DNA of 64,000 nucleotides from Candidatus Gastranaerophilales bacterium. Its GTDB lineage: Bacteria; Cyanobacteriota; Vampirovibrionia; Gastranaerophilales; Gastranaerophilaceae. The stretch covers positions 40,782 to 104,781 of the forward strand of contig CAAFVD010000094.1 in assembly GCA_900766355.1 (NCBI GenBank), given 5' to 3'. The notes beneath the pieces were generated by a model that saw only the letters and a list, made by a program, of their open reading frames with translations, did not search any database and had not been told where the DNA came from. The translations under genes were made by a program, and so were the position numbers. Of this stretch, positions 45,310 through 54,893 are shown piece after piece (the stretch's first letter is position 1; each line of letters begins with the position of its first letter).

Positions 45310-46646
45310 TGGCACAAAATATAAAAATGCCTACAAGTGCTGATATTATGTCTATGTGGAATGCATCAGGCTTAAAAGCAAAGATTATCTTTACTTTTTT
45401 GATGATTGCAGCATTTAGATTTGGTGTTCAGTTACCAATTTTTGGGATAAACAATGAAATTTTCTCAAGAATTGCTGGTGGAAATAATATAATCGGATTT
45501 TTAGATTTGTTCTCCGGTGGGGCATTAGGTAAAGTTTCAATTTTCGCTTTGGGGATTGGACCTTATATCACTGCACAAATTATTGTGCAATTAATATCTG
45601 TAGTTATTCCTTCTTTAGAAAAACTTCAAAAAGAAGAAGGTGAAGCAGGAAGAAGAAAATTATCTCAATATACAAGATTGTTTACTGTTGCATTAGCAGC
45701 TTTTCAATCAATAATTTTCATGACTTATATGTCACATCTTCCAGGTGCAATTACTGCAGGTGTTAGCCATACAATGTTTTATATTTCATCTGTTGTTACG
45801 TTAACTGCAGGTTCTATTTTGGTAATGTGGTTATCAGAACTTATTACTGAAAAAGGTATAGGGAACGGTGGTTCTTTAATAATCTTTGTAGGTATTATAT
45901 CTGGTATTCCGCTTTATTCTTCAAGAACTGCACAATTAGTAGCAAGAGATCCAGGATTACAGTTTGGCTTATTTTTGTTACTTGCAATATTCTTTGCAAC
46001 TATGGTTTTCATTGTAATAATGCAAGAAGCTATAAGAAAAGTTATTATTGTTAATCCAAAAAGACAGGTTGGAAACAAAGTTTATGGTGGAGTAAATACA
46101 TTTATTCCTTTCAAACTTAATCCAGGTGGGGTTATGCCAATAATTTTTGCTATTGCAATTTTGTTGTTCCCATCAACTGTTCTTAGTGTAGTAGGACAAG
46201 CTAATATTCATAATGAAACAATACAAAACATGGTATTAATGCTAAACAAAGTATTTAGTCCTGAAGGTTTGACATATTATGTGATTTATTTCACGTTGAT
46301 TGTATTATTGACATTCTTCTATGCTTCAATAATGCCAAATATGCAACCTAAAGAAATAGCCAATAATTTGAAAAAATACGGTTCGTCAATTCCAGGTATT
46401 AAACCAGGAAGACCAACTGCAGAAGCTTTGGATAAGATTTTATCAAAGACAACTTTTATTGGTGCGTTAGGTTTAGGATTAATTGCTTTAGTTCCATCTT
46501 TTGCTAGTTATGTTACAAATATCAAGACTATGCAAGGTATTGGGGCTACATCATTAATCATCATGGTTGGTGTTGCTCTTGACTTGATTAATCAAGTTAG
46601 AACTCATCTTTTAGCAAGAAACTATGAAACTTTCTTAAAGCAGTAG
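45309..46646 (+). CDS. secY: Preprotein translocase subunit SecY
   Basis: A 445-residue, ten-span SecY. Family landmarks include FRFGVQLPIFGIN, the plug-region GGALGKVSIFALGIGPYITAQIIVQLI, EGEAGRRKLSQYTR, GIGNGGSLIIF and PGIKPGRPTAEALDKIL. It is coupled to rplO. Unlike the usual order, adk, map and infA do not follow; the next gene is on the opposite strand. Confidence 0.98.
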   Translation: MAQNIKMPTSADIMSMWNASGLKAKIIFTFLMIAAFRFGVQLPIFGINNEIFSRIAGGNNIIGFLDLFSGGALGKVSIFALGIGPYITAQIIVQLISVVIPSLEKLQKEEGEAGRRKLSQYTRLFTVALAAFQSIIFMTYMSHLPGAITAGVSHTMFYISSVVTLTAGSILVMWLSELITEKGIGNGGSLIIFVGIISGIPLYSSRTAQLVARDPGLQFGLFLLLAIFFATMVFIVIMQEAIRKVIIVNPKRQVGNKVYGGVNTFIPFKLNPGGVMPIIFAIAILLFPSTVLSVVGQANIHNETIQNMVLMLNKVFSPEGLTYYVIYFTLIVLLTFFYASIMPNMQPKEIANNLKKYGSSIPGIKPGRPTAEALDKILSKTTFIGALGLGLIALVPSFASYVTNIKTMQGIGATSLIIMVGVALDLINQVRTHLLARNYETFLKQ

Positions 46647-46661
46647 TTTTTAGTTATAAAA

Positions 46662-47501
46662 TTAAGCATAAAATGCCGAACTTCTATTTATTTGAGGTGA
46701 GGCATTTTTTGTATCTAAATAATTCGTTAGAGTAACGGTATTATTTTTGCCCTTTGTGGTTGTATAGTTAACTAGAGCATTATATACATCAGGAGAAATT
46801 CCGTTATTCATTTCGTTGTATAAAATATTTAGAGCTTGCTGTTCGCTCATTTGAGGTTTATAACTTCGTTTTTCTCGAAGTGCGGAATATTTATCAGCAA
46901 GAGATACTATTTGATTATCAATACCAATTTTTTCTATTTCTGGCATTTGAGGATAACCTGTATGAGTAGGGTTTTGGTGATGATATTTAACAATTTTAAT
47001 TACATTATCATCAACTCCTTGATTCTTCAGTATCTCTGAACTTAGTGAGGAGTGAAGATGCATTATATCTTCTTCTCGAGGAGAGAGTTTGCTATGTTTT
47101 GTCAGTATATTTTCAGGAATCAATACTTTTCCTATATCATGAAGTATTGCTCCTTCAGAAATATCTTTGACATTGGCATTTTGTTTAATGTTTTGTGGCA
47201 AATTATTATAAATTCCAATAGCGGTGTTTTTCGTGTCTATGGAATGGTTATAAACATTTTTTTTGAAACTTTCCACATTAATATTTAGTGGTATTCCCTT
47301 TTCTGCTAACATTTGTTTTATTTCAGGGTTAGATTGTATTATCGCAACTAGAGTGTTTCTATCTAAATACTTATCAAGAGTTCCATTAAAAGAAGCCCTA
47401 TCAGGAGTATTAGGCAGATTAATTCTAGTGTTCCTAACACTTTCGTATGGACGTACCACATTTATGGGGTATGTATTTCTAACTAAACCTTTAAAATTCA
47501 T
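46662..47501 (-). CDS. HD-GYP-like phosphohydrolase with FxG leader
   Basis: A 279-residue protein with an HD domain: HDIGK (121-125), a downstream HLHSSLSSEIL, HHQNPTHTGYP (GYP at 182-184) and LADKYSALREKRSYKPQMS. This is the HD-GYP arrangement associated with cyclic-di-GMP hydrolysis, slightly relaxed (YSAL for YDAL). The first 50 residues are disordered and include MNFKG at the start and RASFNGTL (SFNG at 37-40). Upstream is a copy of the bipartite promoter. There is no receiver or membrane domain. Confidence 0.82.
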   Translation of the reverse strand: MNFKGLVRNTYPINVVRPYESVRNTRINLPNTPDRASFNGTLDKYLDRNTLVAIIQSNPEIKQMLAEKGIPLNINVESFKKNVYNHSIDTKNTAIGIYNNLPQNIKQNANVKDISEGAILHDIGKVLIPENILTKHSKLSPREEDIMHLHSSLSSEILKNQGVDDNVIKIVKYHHQNPTHTGYPQMPEIEKIGIDNQIVSLADKYSALREKRSYKPQMSEQQALNILYNEMNNGISPDVYNALVNYTTTKGKNNTVTLTNYLDTKNASPQINRSSAFYA

Positions 47502-47521
47502 ACAATATAATTACCTACTCA

Positions 47522-47551
47522 TATATAAAGTATTTTTTTTAATTAAAATTT
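47522..47551 (-). promoter_or_regulatory. Bipartite promoter-like element (HD-GYP gene)
   Basis: Minus-strand reading: GTAAATT (AAATT at 47547-47551), 15 nt, ACTTTATATA (47522-47531). The second box is perfect and the first has one mismatch to CAATT. Confidence 0.58.
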
Positions 47552-47602
47552 ACTCGAAATCATATTTTTTATTTTTTTTGTTACAAAATTTAATTAAACT
47601 AT

Positions 47603-47632
47603 CAAATTTTTATGAGATGATGTCTTTATATA
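47603..47632 (+). promoter_or_regulatory. Bipartite promoter-like element (M16 gene)
   Basis: CAAAT (47603-47607), 15 nt, TCTTTATATA (47623-47632); one mismatch in each box. It ends only 3 bases before the ATG at 47636, so if real, the mRNA would be nearly leaderless or translation starts later. Confidence 0.5.
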
Positions 47633-47635
47633 AAT

Positions 47636-50482
47636 ATGGTAAAAGGTTTAAATTCATCAAATATTAATCATATAAATTTATATAATAAGCAAAGTAAAGT
47701 TAAAGATGTGTCATTTCAAGGTCAAACGGCACAGGATACGACTGTTTTACCATCTCAAGTAACGACAGATTTTAATGTACAAGTTCCTCAAGCTTATACA
47801 AAGCTAGGTGTTGAAAAAATGGCAAATGGACAAGAGGTTCATTGTTATAAGCTTTCAAACGGTCAACGTGTAATGATTGCGCCAATGAAATCTCCAAAAA
47901 CTTATGTTAATACGTATGTTAATACTGGAGCTATGAATGAAAAAGATGATGAAAGAGGAATAAGTCATTTTACTGAACATATGGCTTTTAATGGAACATC
48001 TGGGACCGATGGTTATATGAAGCTTGGTGTTGGTGATGTGTTTGCAAAAGTTGCTGAAATGGGTGGCGAAACAAACGCATCAACAGGAATGGCTGAAACT
48101 AATTATACGATAGGTATCCCTCAGTTTGACAAGGACGATTTAGAAACTGCAGTTGCGATGCAGGCTTCTATGATGAACAATTTGGAGATGTCTGATGCAA
48201 TGGTTGATAAAGAGCATGGCCCTGTTTGTTCTGAGATAAATATGTATAGTGATTTTATGCCAGAAAAAGCTAATAATATTGCAAAGAAAAATTTGTATAA
48301 TATCTCTAGCACATCAGAAGATTTGATTGCAGGACGAGTTGATAATATTAAAAATATAGATAGAAAAAAAGTTACGGATTATTATAAAAATAACTATTAT
48401 CCAGCAAATATGACGACAGTTATAACTGGAGATGTTGAGCCAGAAGAAGCAGTAAAGCTTATTGCAAAGTATTTCAAAGGTGAAAATAAGCCAAATCTTG
48501 ATAGAAGATTTGAAAAACTTACTCCAATAAATAAAACAGTAAGAAAAGATGTTATTTCAGATAAGGCAGTTTCTACAAATAGTACAATTTGTTTTAATGG
48601 CCCTGCCAATAATAATATAAAAGAACAAGCAGCTATAGATGTTGCTATGAGTTTGTTGTTCTTAAAATCTAATTCAAGAATTGCAACACCATTAAAAGAT
48701 ATTAATGCTGAAATTTCTCCAAATTGTGAAAGGGTAAGTACAGTTCCAACAGATGGTATTGCAATTATATTTGATATTGATACACCAGAAGCAAATTCAG
48801 AAAAAGCTTTAAAAAGGGTGTTTACAGAATTAAACAATTTTAAAGTAAAAGATGAAAATGAACTTGAACAAGTAAAAACCTCAATAAAATCAAAATATCA
48901 AGATAGATACGAAGATCCTGATAGATTAAATTATATGATAGGAAGTGGTTCTTTGAGCTATGGTATTTCTGATATTGCAAACCAAGAAAAAATTATTGAT
49001 TCTTTGACTATAAAAGATGTAGAAGATGCTGTTCATAAATATATGGATACTTCAAAAGCTTCAATAGCTGTAGTTCATCCTGCAACAGTAACAAGTGAGT
49101 CTTTAAAAACGAATTATGACAAAGTTAATAATTCTCAAGTATCGTTTAAGGGAAATGTCAATCATTCTCTCCCAATAGATGAATCAAAAATTAGTAATTA
49201 TAAATTGAATAATAATTATGATATTGCGTTTTATGATACTCCGCAAAATTCAAATGCGAAAGCAAATATTATATATACTCCAAAAAATCCAATAGAAGGC
49301 AAACCTGGAGTAGAAATTTTGTTGACGAGAATGTTAAAGGATAAAACGGCGAATAAAGACGTAGATGTGTTTGGCGATTATTTAGATAGAAATAATTTAT
49401 CTCAATCAATATCAGTAAAACAAGGTGGTAAAATTGAGATAAATGGAAAAATGCCAGCAAATAATATTCAAAACTTTATTAATATTACTCAAGAACAGTT
49501 GATGATGCCAAATTTCGATGAGGCAACATTTAACAAACAAAAAAATATTGTAAAAGAAATATTAGCACATTCAGAACCAGATGCAAAAGAAGGTCTTTAT
49601 AAGGCTATGTATCCAAATTCTACATTTGGATATACTACAAAAGATATATTAGATAATATTGATAATGTTTCTTTAAAAGATGTGAAGGATTATTATTCAC
49701 AAATCATGGCTAATAGTTCTGCAACTGTTGCCGTAGCTGCTCCAATGGCAGATAGAAAGGTTCAGAATAGTGTGTTGAACTCTTTTGCAAAAATGCCAAA
49801 TGTTCAACCAAATCAGCCAAAACTCTTTGAATTACATAAACCAATGGAAAAAAGTCAGGTAGTTACAAAAGAAGCACCTCATTCACAAGCCGAAATTATT
49901 CAGGCTTATAATTTTAAAGAAACAGGTAATATCAAGGATAATGTAACATTTGCATTGATGAATGGAATATTATCAAAAGGTAAAACAACTGGTTTGTTTA
50001 ATAATCTTAGAGAAAAAGAAAAGCTTGCTTATGCTGTAAACTCTGTATATACAGGAGATGGTGATAATTCTTATGTGGTTTGTAATATTTTAACAACTAC
50101 AGATAATAAAGATACTGGTGAACATACTTATGATAATGTTCAAAAATCAATAAATGGGTTTACTAATCAAATTAATAAAATGAAAAATGGTGAGTTTACA
50201 GATAAAGAATTAGAAATTGTAAAAAAAGAATTCAAAGATGAATTAAGAACAAGTGCTTATGGACAAAAACATATTGTCCAAATTGTAAGTAGTGGTCAAA
50301 ATTCTCCTTATGGAACGAATAGAGCAAATGAAAAATATAAAGCTATAGACTCTATAACAAGAGAAGATATTCAAAAAGCTGCACAATATGTTTTTGGTGG
50401 AAAGCCAGTATATTCAATAGTTGCATCAAAAGATACATTAGATGCAAATAAAGAATTTCTTGCTGGTTTAGAAAACTCTTAG
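47636..50482 (+). CDS. M16-family zinc peptidase with FxG leader
   Basis: A 948-residue, two-module M16 protein. The inverted zinc motif HFTEH is at residues 111-115 and the distal Glu lies in KEHGPVCSEI near residue 195. The second half (from about 500) is the catalytically silent partner module with the LREKEKLAYAVNSVY-type R/Y segment. The 30-residue leader is Asn-rich and has DVSFQGQ (SFQG at 26-29); QVSFKGN recurs near residue 490, where the second module begins. No signal peptide. Probably digests peptides, but its location is unclear. The stop overlaps the next gene by 4 bases. Confidence 0.88.
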   Translation: MVKGLNSSNINHINLYNKQSKVKDVSFQGQTAQDTTVLPSQVTTDFNVQVPQAYTKLGVEKMANGQEVHCYKLSNGQRVMIAPMKSPKTYVNTYVNTGAMNEKDDERGISHFTEHMAFNGTSGTDGYMKLGVGDVFAKVAEMGGETNASTGMAETNYTIGIPQFDKDDLETAVAMQASMMNNLEMSDAMVDKEHGPVCSEINMYSDFMPEKANNIAKKNLYNISSTSEDLIAGRVDNIKNIDRKKVTDYYKNNYYPANMTTVITGDVEPEEAVKLIAKYFKGENKPNLDRRFEKLTPINKTVRKDVISDKAVSTNSTICFNGPANNNIKEQAAIDVAMSLLFLKSNSRIATPLKDINAEISPNCERVSTVPTDGIAIIFDIDTPEANSEKALKRVFTELNNFKVKDENELEQVKTSIKSKYQDRYEDPDRLNYMIGSGSLSYGISDIANQEKIIDSLTIKDVEDAVHKYMDTSKASIAVVHPATVTSESLKTNYDKVNNSQVSFKGNVNHSLPIDESKISNYKLNNNYDIAFYDTPQNSNAKANIIYTPKNPIEGKPGVEILLTRMLKDKTANKDVDVFGDYLDRNNLSQSISVKQGGKIEINGKMPANNIQNFINITQEQLMMPNFDEATFNKQKNIVKEILAHSEPDAKEGLYKAMYPNSTFGYTTKDILDNIDNVSLKDVKDYYSQIMANSSATVAVAAPMADRKVQNSVLNSFAKMPNVQPNQPKLFELHKPMEKSQVVTKEAPHSQAEIIQAYNFKETGNIKDNVTFALMNGILSKGKTTGLFNNLREKEKLAYAVNSVYTGDGDNSYVVCNILTTTDNKDTGEHTYDNVQKSINGFTNQINKMKNGEFTDKELEIVKKEFKDELRTSAYGQKHIVQIVSSGQNSPYGTNRANEKYKAIDSITREDIQKAAQYVFGGKPVYSIVASKDTLDANKEFLAGLENS

Positions 50483-51348
50483 TATGACATAATATTTCTA
50501 GTGTGGCAATCTGTACCACCTGTGATTATTAGGTTATATTTCTCTGCGATATCTTTTATTTGTCTTAATGATGCAAATCTAATAATTGCTCTATGACGGC
50601 GGTATGGGTAATGAACTTCTATTCCGTCAAGACCATACGAAACTAGCTTTCCAACAAATTTATCTAAGTTCAAAGCCCAACAACATGCCGGGTGCGCAAG
50701 AACAGCAATTCCACCTGCTTCGTGTATAGCATTGATTAACCGTTTTATATCTCTTTTTGCAAAAATTCTAACGATATCAGCCTCTGTTTCTGATTTTGAT
50801 TTAGCCATAAACTCATCTAATACTGGATTGTTTACATCAATCCCATAAGCTAAAAGATGAAGAAATACATATCCGCACCAACAATCAAATTCTACTGCAG
50901 GAATTAATACTTCATCTTGATAAAGTTTATGTCCTTCAACTGTGTTATGGTCGCAAATAGCAATTTTTTTATATCCAAGTTCTTTTGCTTGTTGGATAAT
51001 ATCCTCAAATTCAGCTTTCCCATCAGAAAACTTTGAATGAATGTGAAGGTTTACGTAGTCAAAATATTCTATCGGGTCAAAACTTTTTATTAACTCTCTG
51101 ATATCTTGTTTTTCTTCCTCGTTTTTCTCATCATCTTTTTTGAGGTCGTCTTTGTTTTCGTTCTCTATAGATTCGGTTTCTTCTTGTTCTTCATCTGTAG
51201 AATAGGTTGTTTCTTTTTCCGTTTCTTTTTCTTCAGAAAGATTTTCCTCTGCTTGAGGCTCTATATCTCCCGCTGAATTATTTTCTTGAGAGGGTTCGTT
51301 TTCTTCTAAATTTGTATTTTCTTCAATAATTTCGTCTTTTTCGTTCAT
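50479..51348 (-). CDS. PHP-domain phosphoesterase with acidic N-terminus
   Basis: A 289-residue protein. The first 90 residues are almost wholly Glu/Asp/Asn/Lys and look disordered. The rest is a PHP domain: NLHIHSKFSDG, AICDHNTVEGH, PAVEFDCW, IAVLAHPACCW and TGGTDCHT provide the metal-binding His and Asp residues. Related proteins include nucleoside 3',5'-bisphosphate and RNA 5'-end exonucleases. The acidic leader is unusual for the family and its role is unknown. Confidence 0.85.
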   Translation of the reverse strand: MNEKDEIIEENTNLEENEPSQENNSAGDIEPQAEENLSEEKETEKETTYSTDEEQEETESIENENKDDLKKDDEKNEEEKQDIRELIKSFDPIEYFDYVNLHIHSKFSDGKAEFEDIIQQAKELGYKKIAICDHNTVEGHKLYQDEVLIPAVEFDCWCGYVFLHLLAYGIDVNNPVLDEFMAKSKSETEADIVRIFAKRDIKRLINAIHEAGGIAVLAHPACCWALNLDKFVGKLVSYGLDGIEVHYPYRRHRAIIRFASLRQIKDIAEKYNLIITGGTDCHTRNIMSY

Positions 51349-51421
51349 ATTTCTTTGCTTTTATTTTATAATTGATATTATATAGGGCTTTGTTTTATAT
51401 TATATAATAAGAAGGTAAATT

Positions 51422-52384
51422 GTGGTAAAAAAAAATAAAACAGTTTTTGAAATATTTTTACAAGGTGTAGGATTATATTTTTCTAATATTGATAAGTTCT
51501 TGCACTATATGTTGTATCCAGTATTTGGACAATTGTTTGGTGTCATTGTAATATATTATTCTGTTGTTTTTTATAATACCAATTTATCGGCTTTGATTAT
51601 AAATTATCCAGTATTAAACGAAGATATTTATAAAAATATAATTCTTTTTGTAGTTTTAATTCCTGGTTTGGTTATATATTTAACTGCATTATGGAAGTAT
51701 TTAGTAGCACATGCTTCTATTAACTCTATGACTGAAAATCTTTTAAAATCGGATAGAGTTTATGATTTTCCTGCTCATAATATGTTGGTTACAAGAAGGT
51801 GGTTTCCTTATATTTGTTTGTGTTTGATGTATGGAATTATTGTATTATTAACTTCTTTGCCAATATTTTGGATAATTGGTGGAATTCTTTTAGTTTATTT
51901 TACATTCATATTTCAGATATTTGTGTTTGAAGATGAACTTTCTCCAATAGATTGTTTCAAAAAAAGTTCAATATATGTACAAGGAAATTTTTGGAAGGTA
52001 TTTAGTTTAATTGGGATAATGGTTATATTGACCTGTTGTATAATTCCTCAAATAGTTTATACGGGGCTAAATATAATTAAGGTTGTACCATTTTTATCAG
52101 AATTTGTATCAGAAGGTATTCAGACCTCGTCTTTGTATAATTTGAATATTATGCTTTCTGCAATCAATCATAAACCACTAGAACCAATTGATGTAAGTAA
52201 GTTGATTGTTATGATATCTATTTATAGTTTAACAATCCAAGCATTACTTCCTCTAAGGACAATTTGTGTATGCTTGTGGTACAAAATGTATTGTAATGAT
52301 AATGATGTTGTCAAAAAAGTTGACCAAAAGTTTATGAATAGAGTAAACAAAGAAGTAAAACGCAGAAAAAAATATAAGGATTAA
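51422..52384 (+). CDS. Multi-span membrane protein, unknown
   Basis: A 320-residue protein starting at GTG with AAGAAGG upstream. About six hydrophobic segments are visible (near 27-50, 72-98, 127-152, 150-168, 195-220 and 260-285). An amphipathic region around FEDELSPIDCFKKSSIYVQGNFWKVFSL resembles the DUF-type integral proteins with a conserved mid-loop, but I cannot name the family. It lies 3 bases before the zinc-ribbon gene and may be part of the rph unit. Confidence 0.78.
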   Translation: MVKKNKTVFEIFLQGVGLYFSNIDKFLHYMLYPVFGQLFGVIVIYYSVVFYNTNLSALIINYPVLNEDIYKNIILFVVLIPGLVIYLTALWKYLVAHASINSMTENLLKSDRVYDFPAHNMLVTRRWFPYICLCLMYGIIVLLTSLPIFWIIGGILLVYFTFIFQIFVFEDELSPIDCFKKSSIYVQGNFWKVFSLIGIMVILTCCIIPQIVYTGLNIIKVVPFLSEFVSEGIQTSSLYNLNIMLSAINHKPLEPIDVSKLIVMISIYSLTIQALLPLRTICVCLWYKMYCNDNDVVKKVDQKFMNRVNKEVKRRKKYKD

Positions 52385-52387
52385 CTT

Positions 52388-52615
52388 ATGTTTAGATGCA
52401 AAAACTGTAAATCAATTGATAAATTTGAACTTATGTTTGCTGCTGATTATAAGGGCAGTAAAAAATTCACGCATAAGTATAATCAAAAGGGAGAAATTGA
52501 GATTACAGTTGATGGTTATACTTTTGTTCCTGATTTGACGTTTATGAACCAATATGCAGTATGCAGGTATTGTGGACAGATATATATGTGGGATTATGAT
52601 AACAGTTTGAGATAA
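52388..52615 (+). CDS. Small zinc-ribbon protein
   Basis: A 75-residue protein with CKNC near the N-terminus and CRYC near the C-terminus, about 50 residues apart, likely binding one zinc. The middle is beta-rich (GEIEITVDGYTFVPDL). It lies between the membrane protein and rph with short spacers, so it is probably cotranscribed. Function unknown. Confidence 0.72.
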   Translation: MFRCKNCKSIDKFELMFAADYKGSKKFTHKYNQKGEIEITVDGYTFVPDLTFMNQYAVCRYCGQIYMWDYDNSLR

Positions 52616-52632
52616 AAGAAAGAGGCTAGTTT

Positions 52633-53334
52633 ATGAGAAAAAATAACAGAGGGAATAAAGAGTTAAGACCAATAAAATTTACTAAGGATTTTACTATCCA
52701 TGCTCCAGGGTCTTATCTTGTTGAGTTTGGAGATACAAAAGTTATTACAACAGCCTCTATAGATTATAAAAGCCCAAAATGGATGGATGATGATGATAAG
52801 CGAGGTTGGGTTACTGCTGAATACTCTCTTTTACCTTCTTCAACAAATACAAGATGCCAAAGAGAAAGAACAAAAGTTTCAGGTCGTACTCAAGAAATTC
52901 AACGACTTATTGGTAGAAGTCTTAGAGCTTGTGTTGATTTGGAAAAGATGACAGGTATAACAATTACGGTTGATGCTGATGTTATACAAGCTGATGGAGG
53001 AACAAGGACTGCAAGTATTTGTGGTGGATTTTTAGCGTTAAAAGAAGCTATCGAAAAACTTATGGCAGAAGGAAAACTCCAAGAAAATCCTATTATTGAG
53101 CCTGTTGCAGCTATATCAATTGGTATTTGTCATGATGAAATTTTGTTGGACTTAGATTATGAGGAAGATTCTCATGCTAGAGTTGATTCAAATGTTATTC
53201 TTACAAAGAGTGGAAAGATTGTTGATTTTCAAACAACTGCAGAGGGTGAACCTTATGAGAAAGAACAAATGTTAGAATTGTTTGATACTGCAAAAGAAGG
53301 TATTGATAAAATTATAAAAATGTATGAGGTATAA
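52633..53334 (+). CDS. rph: Ribonuclease PH
   Basis: A 233-residue phosphorolytic 3'-5' exoribonuclease trimming tRNA 3' ends. GWVTAEYSLLPSSTNTRCQRER, SGRTQEIQRLIGRSLRA, TITVDADVIQADGGTRTASICGG and DLDYEEDSHARVDSNVI are canonical. Length is normal. GAAAGAGG lies upstream as ribosome site; the phosphoesterase gene starts 3 bases later. Confidence 0.96.
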   Translation: MRKNNRGNKELRPIKFTKDFTIHAPGSYLVEFGDTKVITTASIDYKSPKWMDDDDKRGWVTAEYSLLPSSTNTRCQRERTKVSGRTQEIQRLIGRSLRACVDLEKMTGITITVDADVIQADGGTRTASICGGFLALKEAIEKLMAEGKLQENPIIEPVAAISIGICHDEILLDLDYEEDSHARVDSNVILTKSGKIVDFQTTAEGEPYEKEQMLELFDTAKEGIDKIIKMYEV

Positions 53335-53337
53335 CTT

Positions 53338-54123
53338 ATGAAAAAACTTCTTTTAGGATTAGTCTTTTTGTTTTTTGCATTATGTAATTGTTGTGAAGCA
53401 AAGAGTATTAAGTTTGTACAAATAACAGACACGATGTATGGAAAAAATAATGCAAATGAAATATTGGATAATGCCGTTAAAGATATTAATGAGATGAAGG
53501 ATATTGATTTTGTTGTATTTACGGGTGATAATACGGCGAATGCTAATGTTGATTATTTGCAAGGGTTTGTTAAATCTGCGAAAAAACTTAACAAGCCATT
53601 TTATATAGTAGTTGGAGATAGAGATGTTTCTAAAAGCAAACATTTGGAAAAAGAAGTTTATGCTAAAAAATTACACAAATTGCTAGGTAGAAAATCTCCA
53701 GAAACTCTTAATTATACCTTTAAAAAAGGAAAGGTTGTTTTTATAGCGGTTGATGGTGCTAAAGATTTTATTACAATGCCGAATGGTTATTTTAACAGTA
53801 CAACTCTTGAATGGCTAGAAAACCAAATAAATTTAAATAAAGATAATAAAATAGTGATATTACAACATTTTCCTGTAGCAAACAAAACTAGCAATGATTT
53901 GTTGTATACTGCAAATGCCGTTCAATATTTAAAATTGATTAATAAGTATGACAATATCATTTCTGTTGTTGCGGGTCATTTTAACAAAAATGATGAGTTA
54001 TCATTGAACGGAATTTATTATATAGTAACTCCATCGCTACAACAAAAATGCTATAAAGTAATTGAAATAGATGAAGATAATGGATACCAAATTTTCACAT
54101 CTTTAGTAAAAATGGACGAATAA
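53338..54123 (+). CDS. Exported calcineurin-like phosphoesterase with degenerate metal site
   Basis: A 261-residue protein with a clear signal peptide (MKKLLLGLVFLFFALCNCCEA). The fold is that of metallophosphoesterases: QITDTMYG, FTGDN, VVGDRD, LQHFPV and VAGHFNKN. Several ligands are altered: D-x-H is DTM, GNHD is GDRD and GHxH is GHFN. Metal binding and catalysis may be lost or changed. It is between rph and gph with spacers of 3 and 2 bases. Confidence 0.82.
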   Translation: MKKLLLGLVFLFFALCNCCEAKSIKFVQITDTMYGKNNANEILDNAVKDINEMKDIDFVVFTGDNTANANVDYLQGFVKSAKKLNKPFYIVVGDRDVSKSKHLEKEVYAKKLHKLLGRKSPETLNYTFKKGKVVFIAVDGAKDFITMPNGYFNSTTLEWLENQINLNKDNKIVILQHFPVANKTSNDLLYTANAVQYLKLINKYDNIISVVAGHFNKNDELSLNGIYYIVTPSLQQKCYKVIEIDEDNGYQIFTSLVKMDE

Positions 54124-54125
54124 AA

Positions 54126-54773
54126 ATGAGTAAAATTGATACAGTTATTTTTGATTTAGACGGAACATTAATTAATTCTCTTGAGGATTTGAGGGTTAGT
54201 GTAAACTATGCTTTATTTGGATTTAAGTACCCTAAGCAAACATTAGATATGGTTCGTAGAAACGTAGGAAATGGGATAGAAAAATTAATTGAGCGTTCTT
54301 TACCTGATGGAAAAGATAATGTAAATTATGAAGTTTGTTTAGAAATTTTTAAAGAACATTATAAGACCCACATGTCCGTTAATACCAAGCCTTATCCTCA
54401 TATCATTGAAACATTGGCTGCGTTGAAAAGCCGAGGGTATAAACTTGCCGTTGTATCAAACAAGTTTGATGCAGCTGTCAAACCGTTATGCCAAAAATAT
54501 TTTAAAAACTTAATAGATGTTGCAATTGGACAATCTAAAGATACAAAGAAAAAACCTGCACCTGATACTGTTTATATAGCTTTAGATGAATTGGGCTCTA
54601 CTTCAGAAACTTCTATTTATGTAGGAGATTCAGAGGTTGATATCCAAACTGCTAAAAATTCAGGCATGGATTGTATTAGTGTAAGCTGGGGATTTAAGAC
54701 AAAAGAATTTTTAAAACAAAATGGAGCATCTGTTATTATAGACACTCCACTTGAAATTTTTAATTATATCTAG
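54126..54773 (+). CDS. gph: HAD phosphatase, phosphoglycolate phosphatase-like
   Basis: A 215-residue HAD hydrolase with motif I FDLDGTLINS, a helical cap (VRRNVGNGIEKLIERSL), motif II VVSNK, Lys in KKKPAPDTVY and motif III YVGDSEVDIQTAKNSG. This is the Gph/PPase subgroup; the substrate could be phosphoglycolate or pyrophosphate. Last gene of the plus-strand unit, followed by a repeat-containing gap. Confidence 0.85.
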   Translation: MSKIDTVIFDLDGTLINSLEDLRVSVNYALFGFKYPKQTLDMVRRNVGNGIEKLIERSLPDGKDNVNYEVCLEIFKEHYKTHMSVNTKPYPHIIETLAALKSRGYKLAVVSNKFDAAVKPLCQKYFKNLIDVAIGQSKDTKKKPAPDTVYIALDELGSTSETSIYVGDSEVDIQTAKNSGMDCISVSWGFKTKEFLKQNGASVIIDTPLEIFNYI

Positions 54774-54815
54774 GGGTAAATGAATAAGTTACTAAGAATC
54801 AAGCATTGACAAATC

Positions 54816-54836
54816 CCGTATCAAGTACGGAATGAC
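54816..54836. repeat. Short dispersed repeat, copy 2
   Basis: Identical over 21 bases to 19585-19605 (CCGTA-TCAAG-TACGG hairpin plus AATGAC). A further GTCATTACGAGC ... GCTCTGGCA imperfect inverted repeat follows to about 54884, resembling the REP-like ends at 19488. Confidence 0.7.
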
Positions 54837-54893
54837 TAAACTTGTCATTACGAGCATAAGCTGACGTTTCGCTCTGGCATACTTGTTCAACAA

